DNA of 39,744 nucleotides from a bacterium (GTDB lineage Bacteria > UBA9089 > JASEGY01). Below the pieces are notes generated by a model that was not told where the DNA came from, made no database searches, and was given only the letters and a program-made list of their open reading frames with translations. Both the position numbers and the translations under genes were made by a program. The stretch spans positions 1-39,744 of the forward strand of contig JBFMHI010000010.1 of NCBI GenBank assembly GCA_040753085.1, written 5' to 3'. Below are positions 16,837-26,138 of the stretch, one piece after another. Position 1 is the stretch's first letter. The number at the start of each line of letters is the position of its first letter.

Positions 16837-18330
16837 TTACCTCCTTCCTTCTGATTCTTTACTCCGAGTAAGCCCGTAACCCTTGATCTTTTTATCCAGA
16901 GTCGGCCGGGATATTTTCAAAAGCTGGGCGGTCTGGCTTTTGTTCCAGTCGGTGTATTCCAGGGCCTTGAGGATATGTTCCCGTTCCACATCTTCCAGAG
17001 CCGGAATGACGGCCCCATTTACTTCCTCGCTGACAAAACGCACCTCAAAGGGTAAGTGTTCCAGGTGAATCACATCGCCTTCCATTAAAATCATAGCCCG
17101 CTTAATAGCTGATCTAAGTTCCCTGATATTTCCAAACCACTCATATCCCATCAGGTGCTTGAGGGCCACATCGGAAACCCTTTTCACCTTTCGCTGGAGT
17201 TCCGCATTAAATTCCTCGATGAAATGCTCAATCAAAAGAGGAATATCCTCTTTTCTTTCCCTCAACGGAAGAAGGTAAATATTTACTTCATTTAACCGGT
17301 AGTAGAGGTCCTCTCGAAATTTACCTTCCTTTATGGCCTCTAAAAGATCAATATTAGTGGCGGCAATGATCCGCGTGTCGGTCTTGATCATCCGTTGACC
17401 ACCCACCCGTTCGAACTTTTTCTCCTGGATAACCCTCAGTATCTTGGCCTGGGCCATAAGGGACATATTACCAACCTCGTCCAGAAACAGAGTGCCCCCA
17501 TCGGCTAATTCAAATTTCCCCTTACGGGTATAAGTAGCCCCGGTAAAGGCTCCTTTTTCATAGCCAAAGAGTTCAGATTCAAGCAGGGTATCCGGAATAG
17601 CCGCACAGTTGATCTCCACAAAGGGTCCATCTTTTACCGGGCTGCTTTCGTGAATAGCCCGGGCCACTAATTCCTTGCCCACCCCGGTCTCTCCGTTGAT
17701 TAATACCGTGGCCCGGGTGCTGGAGACCTTTCCGATCAAGTTTAAAGTCTCCTTTACTGATCTACTTTCACCAATGATAGTATGTTTAATCTCCAGGATT
17801 TCCTTTAGTCCCTTATTTTCTTCAGTGGCCTTAGCGTAAAGTTTGGCATTTCTGATAGAACCGACCACGCAATTAGCGATCTCTTTCAGAAAATCTTCTT
17901 CTATCTCAGTAAAGATAGCTTTTCCTTCCCTGTTGACCACTTCTATGGATCCGATTAGTTTATCTTCCATGACTAAAGGAATACAAAGGAGAGAACCGAT
18001 TTTAAAATCCATTACCTTCTTTAATCGGTCACTGAATCGTCCTAAATCATCCCTTTTAGGAATAAGGACGGATTCACCTGAGGTGGCCACCCAGGCCTCT
18101 ACATCTTCTCCCATCCTGGGTTCAAGACTTTTCACCTCTTCACCTCTCTCTGTTACCCTAAAATAGAGATGATGATCCCGATTCATTAACAAAAGAGTGC
18201 TGGCATCGGCCTTTAAAGCCTCAGAGACGGTTTTAAGAACTAAATTCACTACTGAGTTAAACTCAAGGGTAGAATAGACAATATTGCTCATCTCCAGTAA
18301 GGTATTAAGTCTGTTGATATCTTGAATCAT
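16837..18330 (-). CDS. Sigma-54-dependent transcriptional activator (GAF-AAA-Fis)
   Basis: 497 residues. The GAF sensor domain (about 15-165) includes [20 protein letters not shown]. The AAA+ domain (about 190-420) has Walker A GETGVGKE, the sigma-54 contact loop GAFTGA, Walker [10 protein letters not shown] and the arginine-finger region [11 protein letters not shown]. The C-terminal Fis-type helix-turn-helix has [20 protein letters not shown]. It lacks a receiver domain, so it is probably controlled by a small molecule bound to GAF. It sits between gatA and the amidase gene and overlaps the latter's ribosome site. Targets are unknown. Confidence 0.93.
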   Translation of the reverse strand: MIQDINRLNTLLEMSNIVYSTLEFNSVVNLVLKTVSEALKADASTLLLMNRDHHLYFRVTERGEEVKSLEPRMGEDVEAWVATSGESVLIPKRDDLGRFSDRLKKVMDFKIGSLLCIPLVMEDKLIGSIEVVNREGKAIFTEIEEDFLKEIANCVVGSIRNAKLYAKATEENKGLKEILEIKHTIIGESRSVKETLNLIGKVSSTRATVLINGETGVGKELVARAIHESSPVKDGPFVEINCAAIPDTLLESELFGYEKGAFTGATYTRKGKFELADGGTLFLDEVGNMSLMAQAKILRVIQEKKFERVGGQRMIKTDTRIIAATNIDLLEAIKEGKFREDLYYRLNEVNIYLLPLRERKEDIPLLIEHFIEEFNAELQRKVKRVSDVALKHLMGYEWFGNIRELRSAIKRAMILMEGDVIHLEHLPFEVRFVSEEVNGAVIPALEDVEREHILKALEYTDWNKSQTAQLLKISRPTLDKKIKGYGLTRSKESEGRR

Positions 18331-18364
18331 CTTTCTCCTCTCCTAAATAGGCAATGGCCAAGAG

Positions 18365-18499
18365 TCCCTTTGGTCCTTTTGGTCCTTTAACCCAAAGGGA
18401 CCAAAAGGACCAAAAGGACCAAAAGGACCAAAGGGACCAAAGGGACCAAAAGGACCAAAGGGACCAAAAGGACCAAAAGGACCAAAAGGACCAAAGGGG
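18365..18499. repeat. Tandem 9-bp GGACCAAAA array with inverted partner
   Basis: From about 18393 to 18499 there are roughly twelve tandem 9-bp units of GGACCAAA(A/G), preceded at 18365-18388 by about 2.5 units in reverse complement. The whole can fold as a long hairpin. Flanking words ATAGGCAATGGCC and GGCTATTGG look like the palindromic micro-repeats in other gaps. Its right end overlaps the gatA stop codon (18500-18502). It is too short-period for CRISPR. Confidence 0.85.
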
Positions 18500-19966
18500 C
18501 TATTGGCTAATGCCTATTGGCTTTTTCCGGTGGAAATCCGTCTGTTGTTCATAAGCATAAGCGGCTTGGAGTAATTTCTCTTCACCCAGGGGTGGAGCCA
18601 GCATCTGAAGCCCCACCGGTAAATCTTCGACAAATCCACAGGGAATAGATATAGCTGGTATTCCGGCTAAATTAGCTGAGATGGTAAAAATATCCGAGAG
18701 ATACATCTGGAGTGGATCATCCAGTTTTTCTCCCAATTTAAAGGCTACGGTGGGGGAAGTCGGGGTAATGACCAGATCAAAGCGGTTAAAGACCTCTTCA
18801 AAGTCGGCCTTGATTAAGGTTCTAACCTTTTGCGCCTTCAGATAGTAGGCATCATAATAGCCGCTGGACAGGCAATAGGTGCCCAACATTATCCGCCGCT
18901 TCACTTCTGGGCCAAACCCTTTTTTACGGGTTAAACGATACATATCCGCCAGATTGTTATCTCCCCCGGCCCGATAACCGTATTTAACCCCATCATACCT
19001 GGCCAGATTAGAACTCGCTTCAGCCGTGGCAATCAGGTAGTAAGTGGCTACGGCATAGTCAGTGTGGGGAAGCGAAACCTCCTCTATCTCTGCCCCGAGG
19101 CTTTTAATGACCTGACATGCCTCCTCTATCTTTTCTTTAACCCCTTTCTCTATACCCTCGCCAAAGTATTCCTTGGGCCAAGCCAGTTTCATCCCTGATA
19201 GGTCAGGCATAAGGGCTTTGGTATAATCCGGAACCGGGTAATTCAGAGAGGTGGAATCTTGGGGATCAAAACCGGCTATAACATTCATGGTTAAGGCTGC
19301 ATCGTACACATCTTTAGTAATAGGACCAATTTGATCCAGAGAAGAGGCAAAAGCGACCAGACCATAACGGGAAACCCGGCCATAAGTCGGCTTAAGCCCA
19401 ACCACGCCGCATAAGGCTGAGGGTTGTCTGATAGACCCCCCTGTATCAGAACCCAGGACAATTATGGCCTCATCTGCCGCCACCACCGCGGCTGAGCCAC
19501 CACTGGAACCGCCCGGAATGGCAGAGAGGTCCCACGGATTCTTGGTCGGCCCAAAGAAGGAGGTCTCGGTGGATGAACCCATCGCAAATTCGTCCATATT
19601 GGCCTTACCAATAAAGACTACACCCTCTTGCCTGAGTCGTTCTACCACGGTCGCCTCATAAGGTGGTTTAAAGGGGGCCAGGATATTTGAACCACAAGTG
19701 GTGGGAATTCCGCGAAGACACATGTTATCTTTGATGGCCACAGGCAGGCCGGTCAAAGGTCTGATCTCCTCCCCACACCCTATCCGGTTATCTACTTCCC
19801 GGGCCATGTCCAGGGCCAGATCAAAGTTAGTCTCGATATATCCATTTATCTTTGGCTCTACCTCTTCTATCCTGGAGATGACCGCCCTCGTCACCTCTTC
19901 AGAGGTTACTTCCTTCTTTTGCAGCAACTGATGAATCTCATGGGCAGCAAGTTGATAAAGCTCCAA
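18500..19966 (-). CDS. gatA: Asp-tRNA(Asn)/Glu-tRNA(Gln) amidotransferase subunit A
   Basis: 488 residues, full length. GatA releases ammonia from glutamine for transamidation of mischarged tRNA within the GatCAB complex. The amidase-signature triad is visible: K79 in VAIKDN, S154 in PGGSSGGS and S178 in GSDTGGSIR. The TTG start at 19966 is supported by GGAGTAGG upstream, 13 bp after the rpoD stop, so the two share a transcript. gatB and gatC are not in the window. The C-terminal codons run into the 9-bp repeat array. Confidence 0.95.
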   Translation of the reverse strand: MELYQLAAHEIHQLLQKKEVTSEEVTRAVISRIEEVEPKINGYIETNFDLALDMAREVDNRIGCGEEIRPLTGLPVAIKDNMCLRGIPTTCGSNILAPFKPPYEATVVERLRQEGVVFIGKANMDEFAMGSSTETSFFGPTKNPWDLSAIPGGSSGGSAAVVAADEAIIVLGSDTGGSIRQPSALCGVVGLKPTYGRVSRYGLVAFASSLDQIGPITKDVYDAALTMNVIAGFDPQDSTSLNYPVPDYTKALMPDLSGMKLAWPKEYFGEGIEKGVKEKIEEACQVIKSLGAEIEEVSLPHTDYAVATYYLIATAEASSNLARYDGVKYGYRAGGDNNLADMYRLTRKKGFGPEVKRRIMLGTYCLSSGYYDAYYLKAQKVRTLIKADFEEVFNRFDLVITPTSPTVAFKLGEKLDDPLQMYLSDIFTISANLAGIPAISIPCGFVEDLPVGLQMLAPPLGEEKLLQAAYAYEQQTDFHRKKPIGISQ

Positions 19967-19979
19967 ATCCTACTCCTTC

Positions 19980-21188
19980 CTACTCGATTAAGAAATCCCT
20001 CAAAGCGGTACTGATCTTCTTGTGCCGAAGTTTCTGAATAGCAGCTACTTCTATTTGCCGGGCACGTTCCCGGGTTACGCCGAGTCTCTTGCCTATCTCT
20101 TCTAAAATATACGGCTTCCCGCCTTCCAAACCATAACGAAGACGGAGAACTACTTGTTCTCTTTGACTCAGACCCTCAAGAAGCTCCTCCAAACTCTGTC
20201 TGAGCATTTTTAAAAAGGTGGCGCCCGTGGGAGAAAGTGATTCCTTATTTTCAACATAATCTCCCAATTCACCTTCAGATTCAAAACCATGGGGAGTCTC
20301 TAAGGATTGGGCATCCTCAGCCGTATTTACGATTTCAATGATCTTAGAGACGGGTAACTCCATTCTGGCGGCAATCTCTTCCCAGGCCGGTTCCCGCCCC
20401 AATTCATAAGAAAGCTCTCTGGTAACCTTCATACACTTATTAATCATCTCGATAATCGGTACAGGGAGTCTGATCATTCTTCCTTTATCGGCTAAGGCCC
20501 GGATAATAGACTGTCTGATCCACCAGATGGCATAAGTGCTAAACCGGTAGCCGCTTTGATAGTTAAACTTATCCACCGCCCTCATTAATCCTAAATTCCC
20601 TTCATTAATCAAATCAAGAAAGGAGAGTTTGTCACTGGCATATTTTTTAGCTACATTGACCACCAATCTGAGATTAGCCTCTGTAAATTTTCGCTTGGCC
20701 TGCCGAACTTTATCCTGTAATAATTCAATCTGTAAGGCCGTGCGTTCCAACTCATCATTGGACATATTCTTAAGGCTTGGCGGCAGATCAGCCTGTCTTA
20801 AGGCCCCCCCTTTCCACTCCTTAAATAAAATTCTTACCTTATCCGATGATAGGTGGAGGTCTTTCTCCATAGTGACGATCTCGTCTTCACCTGTTTTTAT
20901 CTCCTTGCCTAGTTCTATCTCCTCTTGGGCGGTAAGCAGAGGTATTTGACTTATTTCTTTAAGATATATCTTGACCGGATCTTCAATATAATAAGAAGGC
21001 TCTGGTTCGGTGGCTACGACCGGGTTATCCACTACCGCAATCTTCATTTCTTCCAATTGGGCTAAAAGATTTTCTACTTCCAAATGGGAGCTGTCCTCAG
21101 GAAATATTTCGTGAATTTCTTCGTGAGTAACATATCCTTTTTGTTTACCTTTTTTGAGCAACTCCTTAACTTCTTTTTCCTTCTCCAT
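19980..21188 (-). CDS. rpoD: Primary-type RNA polymerase sigma factor RpoD
   Basis: 402 residues. An N-terminal region 1.1-like part (YVTHEEIHEIFPED) is followed by region 1.2 (DPVKIYLKEISQIPLL), regions 2.1-2.4 (NLRLVVNVAKKY, DLINEGNLGLMRAVDKF, RFSTYAIWWIRQSI), region 3 and region 4.2 (LEEIGKRLGVTRERARQIE). It lacks the long non-conserved insertion of E. coli RpoD, as in many non-proteobacteria. The region 3 start reads RMIRLPVPIIEMINK instead of the common RTIRIPVHMIE. Given the -35/-10 elements seen in the window, it probably recognises TTGACA/TATAAT. Cotranscribed with gatA. Confidence 0.95.
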   Translation of the reverse strand: MEKEKEVKELLKKGKQKGYVTHEEIHEIFPEDSSHLEVENLLAQLEEMKIAVVDNPVVATEPEPSYYIEDPVKIYLKEISQIPLLTAQEEIELGKEIKTGEDEIVTMEKDLHLSSDKVRILFKEWKGGALRQADLPPSLKNMSNDELERTALQIELLQDKVRQAKRKFTEANLRLVVNVAKKYASDKLSFLDLINEGNLGLMRAVDKFNYQSGYRFSTYAIWWIRQSIIRALADKGRMIRLPVPIIEMINKCMKVTRELSYELGREPAWEEIAARMELPVSKIIEIVNTAEDAQSLETPHGFESEGELGDYVENKESLSPTGATFLKMLRQSLEELLEGLSQREQVVLRLRYGLEGGKPYILEEIGKRLGVTRERARQIEVAAIQKLRHKKISTALRDFLIE

Positions 21189-21203
21189 AGCTCTTTTTTA
21201 CAG

Positions 21204-21352
21204 GTAATTACTCAGCCACAAGGACACGAAAGCACTAAGATTACAGAAGCCATTAGGCAATAGCCAATAGGGCATTTATACCTGCTGCCTATTGCCTATT
21301 GCCTATTGGCTATTTGGCTATTGGCCCAGTGTCTTAGTGGCTGAGTAGTTAC
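21204..21352. mobile_element. MITE-A copy g, 149 bp, CTATTGGC cargo
   Basis: Ends GTAATTACTCAGCCAC and GTGGCTGAGTAGTTAC differ at one position. The arms continue AAGGACACGAAAG. The core is a palindrome of GGCAATAGCC/CTATTGGC words. No target duplication visible. It occupies the whole gap between hisA and rpoD. Confidence 0.8.
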
Positions 21353-21358
21353 TGTCTA

Positions 21359-22075
21359 CTATTCACTGTCTACTGATACGGCTTCCTTAAGGTCGAACCG
21401 GCCTTCATAAAGGGCCTTGCCGATGATGCATCCTGCCACGCCAATCCTTTTTAGCTTCTTAATATCCTCAAGAGCAGATATGCCTCCTGAGGCAATAATT
21501 TCAAGATGAACACCCTTGACCATTTTTTCAATAGAGGCAAAATTAGGACCGCTCATACAACCATCTCTGGCAATATCGGTAAAGATTATTCGGGAAACGC
21601 CCATTGCTTCAACCTGATGGGCTAAGGGAATTGCTTTCGACGCCGTTACCTCTTGCCAGCCTCGAATAGCTACATATCCATCCTGGGCGTCTATTCCGAC
21701 TACTATCCTGTCTTCAAATCGGTCGCAAGCCATCTTTATCAAATCCGGGTCAGTGATTACCTTCGTTCCTAAAATAACCCTGGCTACACCTAAGTTAATC
21801 AGCGCCTCAATGGTGCTTATGTCTCGGATACCTCCACCAAGCTGAATAGGGATATTAATGGCTGCCAGTATTTGTTTCACTGCCTCTAAATTCTTAGGAC
21901 GTCCGTCAAAGGCCCCGTCGAGATCGACCACATGGATAAGTTCGGCGCCTTGAGCCTCCCAGCGCCTGGCCATAGCTGACGGGTCAGGAGAGTAGACAGT
22001 CTCCTGGTTCTTTTTGCCCTGGATGAGGCGAACACATTGGCCTTTTTTAATATCTATGGCTGGGATAATAAGCAT
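21359..22075 (-). CDS. hisA: Phosphoribosylformimino-5-aminoimidazole carboxamide ribotide isomerase
   Basis: 238 residues, a TIM barrel that isomerises ProFAR in histidine synthesis. Typical motifs are PAIDIKKGQCVRL (with the N-terminal catalytic Asp), HVVDLDGA, QLGGGIRD, VVGIDAQDGYVAIRGW, IFTDIARDGCMSGPN (second catalytic Asp) and ASGGIS. The gene stands alone among non-histidine genes. A promoter is present upstream at 22119-22148. The last codons (about VDSE) lie at the edge of a MITE-A copy. Confidence 0.96.
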   Translation of the reverse strand: MLIIPAIDIKKGQCVRLIQGKKNQETVYSPDPSAMARRWEAQGAELIHVVDLDGAFDGRPKNLEAVKQILAAINIPIQLGGGIRDISTIEALINLGVARVILGTKVITDPDLIKMACDRFEDRIVVGIDAQDGYVAIRGWQEVTASKAIPLAHQVEAMGVSRIIFTDIARDGCMSGPNFASIEKMVKGVHLEIIASGGISALEDIKKLKRIGVAGCIIGKALYEGRFDLKEAVSVDSE

Positions 22076-22118
22076 AGCCTCTAAGATAGACAGCAGTCAA
22101 TGATTTCTAACGTTAATA

Positions 22119-22148
22119 ACTCTATCACATTGCCCAGGGTTTTGTCAA
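22119..22148 (-). promoter_or_regulatory. Sigma-70-like promoter for hisA
   Basis: Minus strand TTGACA (22143-22148), 18-bp spacer, TAGAGT (22119-22124). The -10 is a weak match. The start codon is about 44 bp downstream of the -10. Confidence 0.45.
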
Positions 22149-22161
22149 TCAAAATTTCAGG

Positions 22162-22436
22162 GTATTATTCCGCCACTGATTGACACGGATTAGCGCGGAT
22201 AAAATAGAATGAGTTGTAAATGTTCAGCCACAAAGACACTAAGACACAAAAATAGAGCAGTAGAGCAGCAGACCAGTAGTTAGAGACTTTTCTGAAAGTT
22301 CCAGAACGGCTGCTCTATGGCTCTACTGCTCTCTAAGACACATACTTTTTCCCCTTTGTGTCTTCGTGCCTTAGTGGCTGAACGGTTACAAAAAAATCAG
22401 TGTTTCATCCGTGTAAATCTGTGGCTGAATAGTTAC
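22162..22436. mobile_element. Older MITE-A copy interrupted by copy h
   Basis: The left arm GTATTATTCCGCCACTGATT and the right arm, which ends ATCTGTGGCTGAATAGTTAC, are imperfect complements, with CACGGATT-type sequence in both. Between them lies the complete copy at 22215-22389. This is best read as one element inserted into an older one. The gene-free stretch 22076-22615 otherwise holds the two divergent promoters. Confidence 0.6.
22215..22389. mobile_element. MITE-A copy h, 175 bp, inverted relative to copy f
   Basis: Ends GTAAATGTTCAGCCAC and GTGGCTGAACGGTTAC. The reverse complement aligns along its length with 14272-14453, sharing AAGGGGAAAAAGTATGTGTC and the AGAGCAGT palindromic core with a handful of differences. 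Nested inside an older element. Confidence 0.8.
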
Positions 22437-22489
22437 AGAGTTTTTTTAAGGCTCTTATGTCTGAATTACAGGCGTGGGGATAATTCTGA

Positions 22490-22518
22490 TTGACAGGCTA
22501 ACTATGATTTGTTATAAT
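22490..22518 (+). promoter_or_regulatory. Consensus sigma-70 promoter for the GT4 gene
   Basis: TTGACA (22490-22495), 17-bp spacer, TATAAT (22513-22518): a perfect match to both consensus hexamers. The leader to the TTG start at 22616 is about 90 nt. Confidence 0.8.
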
Positions 22519-22615
22519 TAGGTTCGGCCATTTACGAAGAGCACTAGACTACCGGTTATCAGACGACCAGACACCAGTCTGCCCAGATAAAGCGGCGGAG
22601 GGATAAAGGCAATCC

Positions 22616-23776
22616 TTGAAAATATGCTATTTTGGAACTTATGATGATCATTATCCCCGGAACAGGATACTCATCTCTGGCCTGACCCAGGCCGGTTTTG
22701 AAGTGGCTCAATGTCATGCAGGGCTGTGGAAGGATACAGCCGCTAAAATGGCGGCGGCTTCTTCCAAATGGGGTAGCCTGAGCTTGATTTGGCGACTGGT
22801 TAAGATTTATCCTAAACTAATCTGGGATCTTCTGCATACGGAAAAAGTTGACTACCTCTTTGTCGGCTATACTGGCCAATTTGATATGTTCTGGGCTAAA
22901 ATAGCCGCCAAACTTAAAGGGGTCCCGGTGGTCTTTGATGCCTTCCTCTCTCTTTATGACTCGCTTGTCTTTGACCGCCGGGTAGTTAAGGAAGGCTCGC
23001 TAAAGGCCAGGTTTCTTTATTGGGCTGATAAGATTTCCTGCCAATTGGCTGATCTGGTCCTGTTAGATACCGAGGCACATATCGATTACTTTGTGAAGAC
23101 CTTTAAGGTCCCCAGATCAAAATTCAGAAGGATTCTTATCGGGGCTGATGACACCATCTTCTATCCCCGGGAACAAATAAAGAAGGATAATTCCTTTCTG
23201 GTTATTCACTACGGTAAGTATATTCCTCTTCACGGATTGCCCTACGTAGTTAAGGCAGCTAAAGAGCTGGAGTCGGACCCGGCCATTCGATTTCGTTTCA
23301 TCGGGGCCGGCGATGAATATGAGCGAGTTTTTTCCTTGGCTAAGGAGCTTAAGGTTACTAATATCGATTTCATTCGATTCCTCCCGCCGGAGGAGTTGGT
23401 TGATCATATTGCCGAGGCCGATGTGTGTCTGGGGATTTTTGGTGACACGGATAAGGCCGCCCGGGTAATACCCAACAAAGTTTATGAATGTATGGCTATG
23501 GCCAAGCCGGTTATTACGGCTGATTCTCCGGCCTCACGGGAGTTCCTCACCGATGGAGAAAATTGCTTGTTCTGCCGTTTAGCTGATTCCTCTTCTATCG
23601 CCGAGGCTATCTTGCGTCTAAAGAAAGACCCGTCTCTTAGGCGGCGGATCGCTGAGGCCGGCTATCGGCTCTTTCACGACTACGCGGCGCCGGCCCCATT
23701 GGGGAGAGAAGTAGGGAATATCCTGAAAAATCGTAGGGAGCGTAAACTAAATTCCAAAATGAGAAAGGGAGGTTGA
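22616..23776 (+). CDS. Family 4 glycosyltransferase
   Basis: 386 residues with a GT-B fold: MKICYFGTYDDHYPRNR at the N-terminus, YGKYIPLHGLPYVVKAA and RFIGAGDEYE at the domain junction, and the C-terminal nucleotide-sugar site VYECMAMAKPVITADSPASREF with LTDGENCLF. A retaining transferase acting on a surface glycan or glycolipid is likely; donor and acceptor are unknown. The start is TTG with AAAGG 7 nt upstream. The zinc-ribbon gene begins 6 bp after its stop. Confidence 0.85.
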   Translation: MKICYFGTYDDHYPRNRILISGLTQAGFEVAQCHAGLWKDTAAKMAAASSKWGSLSLIWRLVKIYPKLIWDLLHTEKVDYLFVGYTGQFDMFWAKIAAKLKGVPVVFDAFLSLYDSLVFDRRVVKEGSLKARFLYWADKISCQLADLVLLDTEAHIDYFVKTFKVPRSKFRRILIGADDTIFYPREQIKKDNSFLVIHYGKYIPLHGLPYVVKAAKELESDPAIRFRFIGAGDEYERVFSLAKELKVTNIDFIRFLPPEELVDHIAEADVCLGIFGDTDKAARVIPNKVYECMAMAKPVITADSPASREFLTDGENCLFCRLADSSSIAEAILRLKKDPSLRRRIAEAGYRLFHDYAAPAPLGREVGNILKNRRERKLNSKMRKGG

Positions 23777-23782
23777 TCTTAC

Positions 23783-24049
23783 ATGCCTACTTACGAGTAT
23801 AAGTGCAAGGACTGCGGGAATAAATTTGATATCTTTCAAAGTATCACGGAAGAACCTATCACGGTATGTCCTAAGTGCCAAGGGGAACTTAGAAAATTAT
23901 TCTCTCCTGGAGGAGGGTTTATCTTTAAGGGGAGTGGCTTTTATATTACTGACTACCGAAGTGAGGAATACAAAAAGAGAGCCAAGTCGGAACAAGGGAT
24001 AAAGGAGAAAAAAGAGGCAAAGGAGGGAGAAAAGAAGGTAGCGGCGTGA
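23783..24049 (+). CDS. FmdB-family zinc-ribbon protein
   Basis: 88 residues. MPTYEYKCKDCGNKFD gives the first CxxC (C8, C11) and VCPKCQGEL the second, forming the family zinc ribbon. GGGFIFKGSGFYITDYR is the conserved follow-on, and then a Lys/Glu-rich tail (about 62-88). The family is named from formamidase regulators but is widespread as small putative regulatory proteins of unknown role. Expressed with the upstream GT4 gene judging by the 6-bp gap. Confidence 0.88.
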   Translation: MPTYEYKCKDCGNKFDIFQSITEEPITVCPKCQGELRKLFSPGGGFIFKGSGFYITDYRSEEYKKRAKSEQGIKEKKEAKEGEKKVAA

Positions 24050-24100
24050 CAGATATCGGGTCCTCAATTGGATGGAGGGAGTAAACCCTAAATTTTTTCT

Positions 24101-24129
24101 TTGACAAGAAAGGATTTTTCTGTTACACT
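24101..24129 (+). promoter_or_regulatory. Sigma-70 promoter of tRNA-Cys
   Basis: TTGACA (24101-24106), 17-bp spacer, TACACT (24124-24129), ending 9 bp before the mature tRNA 5' end. This is the compact spacing expected for a tRNA gene. Confidence 0.75.
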
Positions 24130-24138
24130 AACCTTTAA

Positions 24139-24213
24139 GGCGGCGTCGCCAAGCAGCTAAGGCAGAGGTCTGCAAAACCTCCATCCCCGGTGCAAATCCG
24201 GGCGCCGCCTCCA
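24139..24213 (+). tRNA. tRNA-Cys (GCA)
   Basis: A 75-nt cloverleaf with 7-bp acceptor stem GGCGGCG/CGCCGCC, D-arm CAAGCAGCTAAGGCA, anticodon stem GAGGT/ACCTC with loop CTGCAAA (anticodon GCA), and T-arm with GGTGCAAATCC. The discriminator is U73, as usual for tRNA-Cys, and CCA is encoded in the genome (24211-24213). Confidence 0.96.
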
Positions 24214-24291
24214 AGACAGAGGACAGAAAACAGGGGACAGAAGACAGGTGACAGAACTTAGAGAAATCTGACTTCTGGCTTCTAAAAAAAG

Positions 24292-24335
24292 AAACCACGA
24301 AGAACCATGCGAGGAGCCAGGTTCTTTCGTGGTTT
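24292..24335 (+). terminator. Hairpin with T-run downstream of tRNA-Cys, upstream of prs
   Basis: The arms AAACCACGAAGAACC and GGTTCTTTCGTGGTTTT pair with a single bulge, and TTTT follows the stem. It could terminate the tRNA transcript or attenuate prs. The stretch 24214-24290 before it is a short tandem of GACAGAGGACAGAA-type words. Confidence 0.55.
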
Positions 24336-24360
24336 TATATTCTGAAGGGAGGAATTACTA

Positions 24361-25299
24361 ATGGTAGGTGAGCTGAAAATATTTTCAGGGAATGCTAATC
24401 GTAGCCTTGCTCAGGAAATATGTGACTATTTGAAGATATCTATGGGTAATGCTGAGGTGTCAAGATTTAGTGACGGAGAGGTCATGGTTCAAATCAATGA
24501 GAATGTCCGGGCAACCGATGTCTTCATTGTTCAGCCTACCTGTCCTCCGGTTAACGACCATCTTATGGAGCTCTTGATTATGATTGATGCGGTTAAAAGG
24601 GCTTCGGCCCAGCGAATAACCGCGGTTATCCCTTACTATGGTTATGCCAGACAGGATAGGAAGGTTCAACCCCGGGTGCCCATTAGTTCCAAATTGGTGG
24701 CTAATCTTATTACTAATGCCGGGGCGGACCGGGTCTTGACTATGGACCTGCATGCCGGTCAGATACAAGGGTTCTTCGACATACCGGTTGATAACCTCAT
24801 TGCCGCCCCCATTCTGATTGATTATATTAAAAAGAAGGAACTGGAGGACGTGGTTATTGTCTCGCCTGATACCGGTGGGGTAGAGAGGGCCAGGGAAGTG
24901 GCCGGCAGATTAGGCGCTAATATCGCCATCATTGACAAGCGCCGAGAAAGCCCTAATGAGGCCGAAGCCATGAATGTTATCGGTGAGGTAGCCCATAAAA
25001 ATTTAATCATTCTTGATGATATGATTGATACGGCTGGGACTCTAACGCAAGCGGTAGAGGTCCTGAAAGAAAAGGGGGGGAAAGATATTTATGCCGCCTG
25101 CAGCCATTCCGTCTTTTCTGGTCCAGCGATCGATCGAATCAAAAACTCGAAACTCAAAGAGGTTATTACAACTAATACCATCCCTCTTAATGATAACAAG
25201 AAAATTCCTAAAATTACTTCTCTCTCAGTGGCTACACTTTTGGGGGAGGCTATTAACCGAATACATGAGGGGACAAGTGTAAGTTCGTTATTTAGGTAG
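24361..25299 (+). CDS. prs: Ribose-phosphate pyrophosphokinase
   Basis: 312 residues. Makes PRPP from ribose 5-phosphate and ATP, feeding nucleotide and histidine synthesis. Conserved parts: [54 protein letters not shown] (ATP loop), [24 protein letters not shown] and the PRPP-binding loop [16 protein letters not shown] precedes the ATG. The stop codon lies at the edge of a GGCTGAAGACTGAAGG repeat. rplY and pth follow in a common bacterial order. Confidence 0.96.
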   Translation: MVGELKIFSGNANRSLAQEICDYLKISMGNAEVSRFSDGEVMVQINENVRATDVFIVQPTCPPVNDHLMELLIMIDAVKRASAQRITAVIPYYGYARQDRKVQPRVPISSKLVANLITNAGADRVLTMDLHAGQIQGFFDIPVDNLIAAPILIDYIKKKELEDVVIVSPDTGGVERAREVAGRLGANIAIIDKRRESPNEAEAMNVIGEVAHKNLIILDDMIDTAGTLTQAVEVLKEKGGKDIYAACSHSVFSGPAIDRIKNSKLKEVITTNTIPLNDNKKIPKITSLSVATLLGEAINRIHEGTSVSSLFR

Positions 25300-25454
25300 A
25301 TAGGCTGAAGACTGAAGGCTTTTAGGGATAAGCCTTCACCGCCTATTCACCTGAATAGGTCTTGAATTGCTTGATTCGAGCATGGCGGGATAATTGAACT
25401 TCAGCCTTCAGTCTTCAGCCTTCAGTCTTCAGCCTAAATAACCTAAGTAGTTAC
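25294..25454. repeat. GAAGACTGAAGGCT palindromic repeat, MITE-A-like right end
   Basis: The left arm AGGCTGAAGACTGAAGGCT and the right arm built from tandem TTCAGCCTTCAGTC words are complementary. The right side ends AAGTAGTTAC, close to the MITE-A terminus. The left terminus is unclear because it merges with the prs stop. It fills the prs-rplY gap. Confidence 0.6.
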
Positions 25455-25496
25455 CAATCCGCCTTCCGAAATCCGAAATAAAAAGAGGAGGTTAAA

Positions 25497-26138
25497 ATGG
25501 AACAGTTAGAACTCAGGGCTAATTCCAGGTCAGAGGCAGGCAAAGGATATGCCAAACAGTTAAGGGCACAGGGATTTATTCCGGCTGTTATGTATGGTGA
25601 AGGAAAAGAGGGTATTCCCCTTCAGGTTTCTGTAAGAGATCTTTTTCATATCCTCTCTACCGAAGCAAAAGATCATGCCATCATCCAGCTGAAGCTGGAT
25701 GATGGGACAGAAAGGACAGTTCTTCTTAAAGAAAAACAGGTTCATCCGGTTACAGGCAAATTACTCCACTGTGACTTTTACCGGATTACTCTTGACAAGG
25801 CAATCAAGACCAGGGTCTCCGTCGAACTCATTGGAAATGCAGCCGGGGTCAAAGCCGGCGGTATAATGGAACAAATGATCTGGGAAGTGGAAATAGAGAG
25901 TCTTCCGACTAAGATACCGAAACATATTGAAGCCGATGTCTCTTCCCTTCAGATGGGTGATTCCCTTTATTTGAAAGATCTTAAACCCATCGAAGGAGTT
26001 GCCCTCCTGGGCGATCCAGAACAAATAATAGCTGTCATAGCTGCGCCGAGAGAGATAGAAGCGGAGGTTGTCCCTGAAGTTGAAGAAAAAGAACCTGAAG
26101 TGATATCAGAACGCAAGAAAGAAGAAGAAGAGGCGTGA
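25497..26138 (+). CDS. rplY: 50S ribosomal protein L25 (general stress protein Ctc form)
   Basis: 213 residues. The N-terminal 5S-rRNA-binding L25 domain (to about 90) has RSEAGKGYAKQLRAQGFIPAVMYG and LLHCDFYRI, and the C-terminal TL5/Ctc beta domain runs to about 185 (VELIGNAAGVKAGGIMEQ, LPTKIPKHIEADVSSL). An acidic tail (about 185-213) is typical of long forms. GAGGAGG precedes the ATG. Its TGA overlaps the pth ATG (TGATG), indicating coupled translation. Confidence 0.95.
   Translation: MEQLELRANSRSEAGKGYAKQLRAQGFIPAVMYGEGKEGIPLQVSVRDLFHILSTEAKDHAIIQLKLDDGTERTVLLKEKQVHPVTGKLLHCDFYRITLDKAIKTRVSVELIGNAAGVKAGGIMEQMIWEVEIESLPTKIPKHIEADVSSLQMGDSLYLKDLKPIEGVALLGDPEQIIAVIAAPREIEAEVVPEVEEKEPEVISERKKEEEEA

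Noticed and set aside
18365-18499. Possible CRISPR array
   Set aside because: The units are 9 bp and contiguous with no spacers, and no cas gene is present in the window.
18354-18554. Plus-strand frame with repeated QRDQKDQ residues
   Set aside because: It is only the translation of the 9-bp GGACCAAAA array; it has no ribosome site and runs into gatA antisense.
25340-25400. Sigma-70 promoter for rplY (TTGAAT ... GATAAT)
   Set aside because: The spacing is 21 bp and the sequence belongs to a repeat; not supportable.
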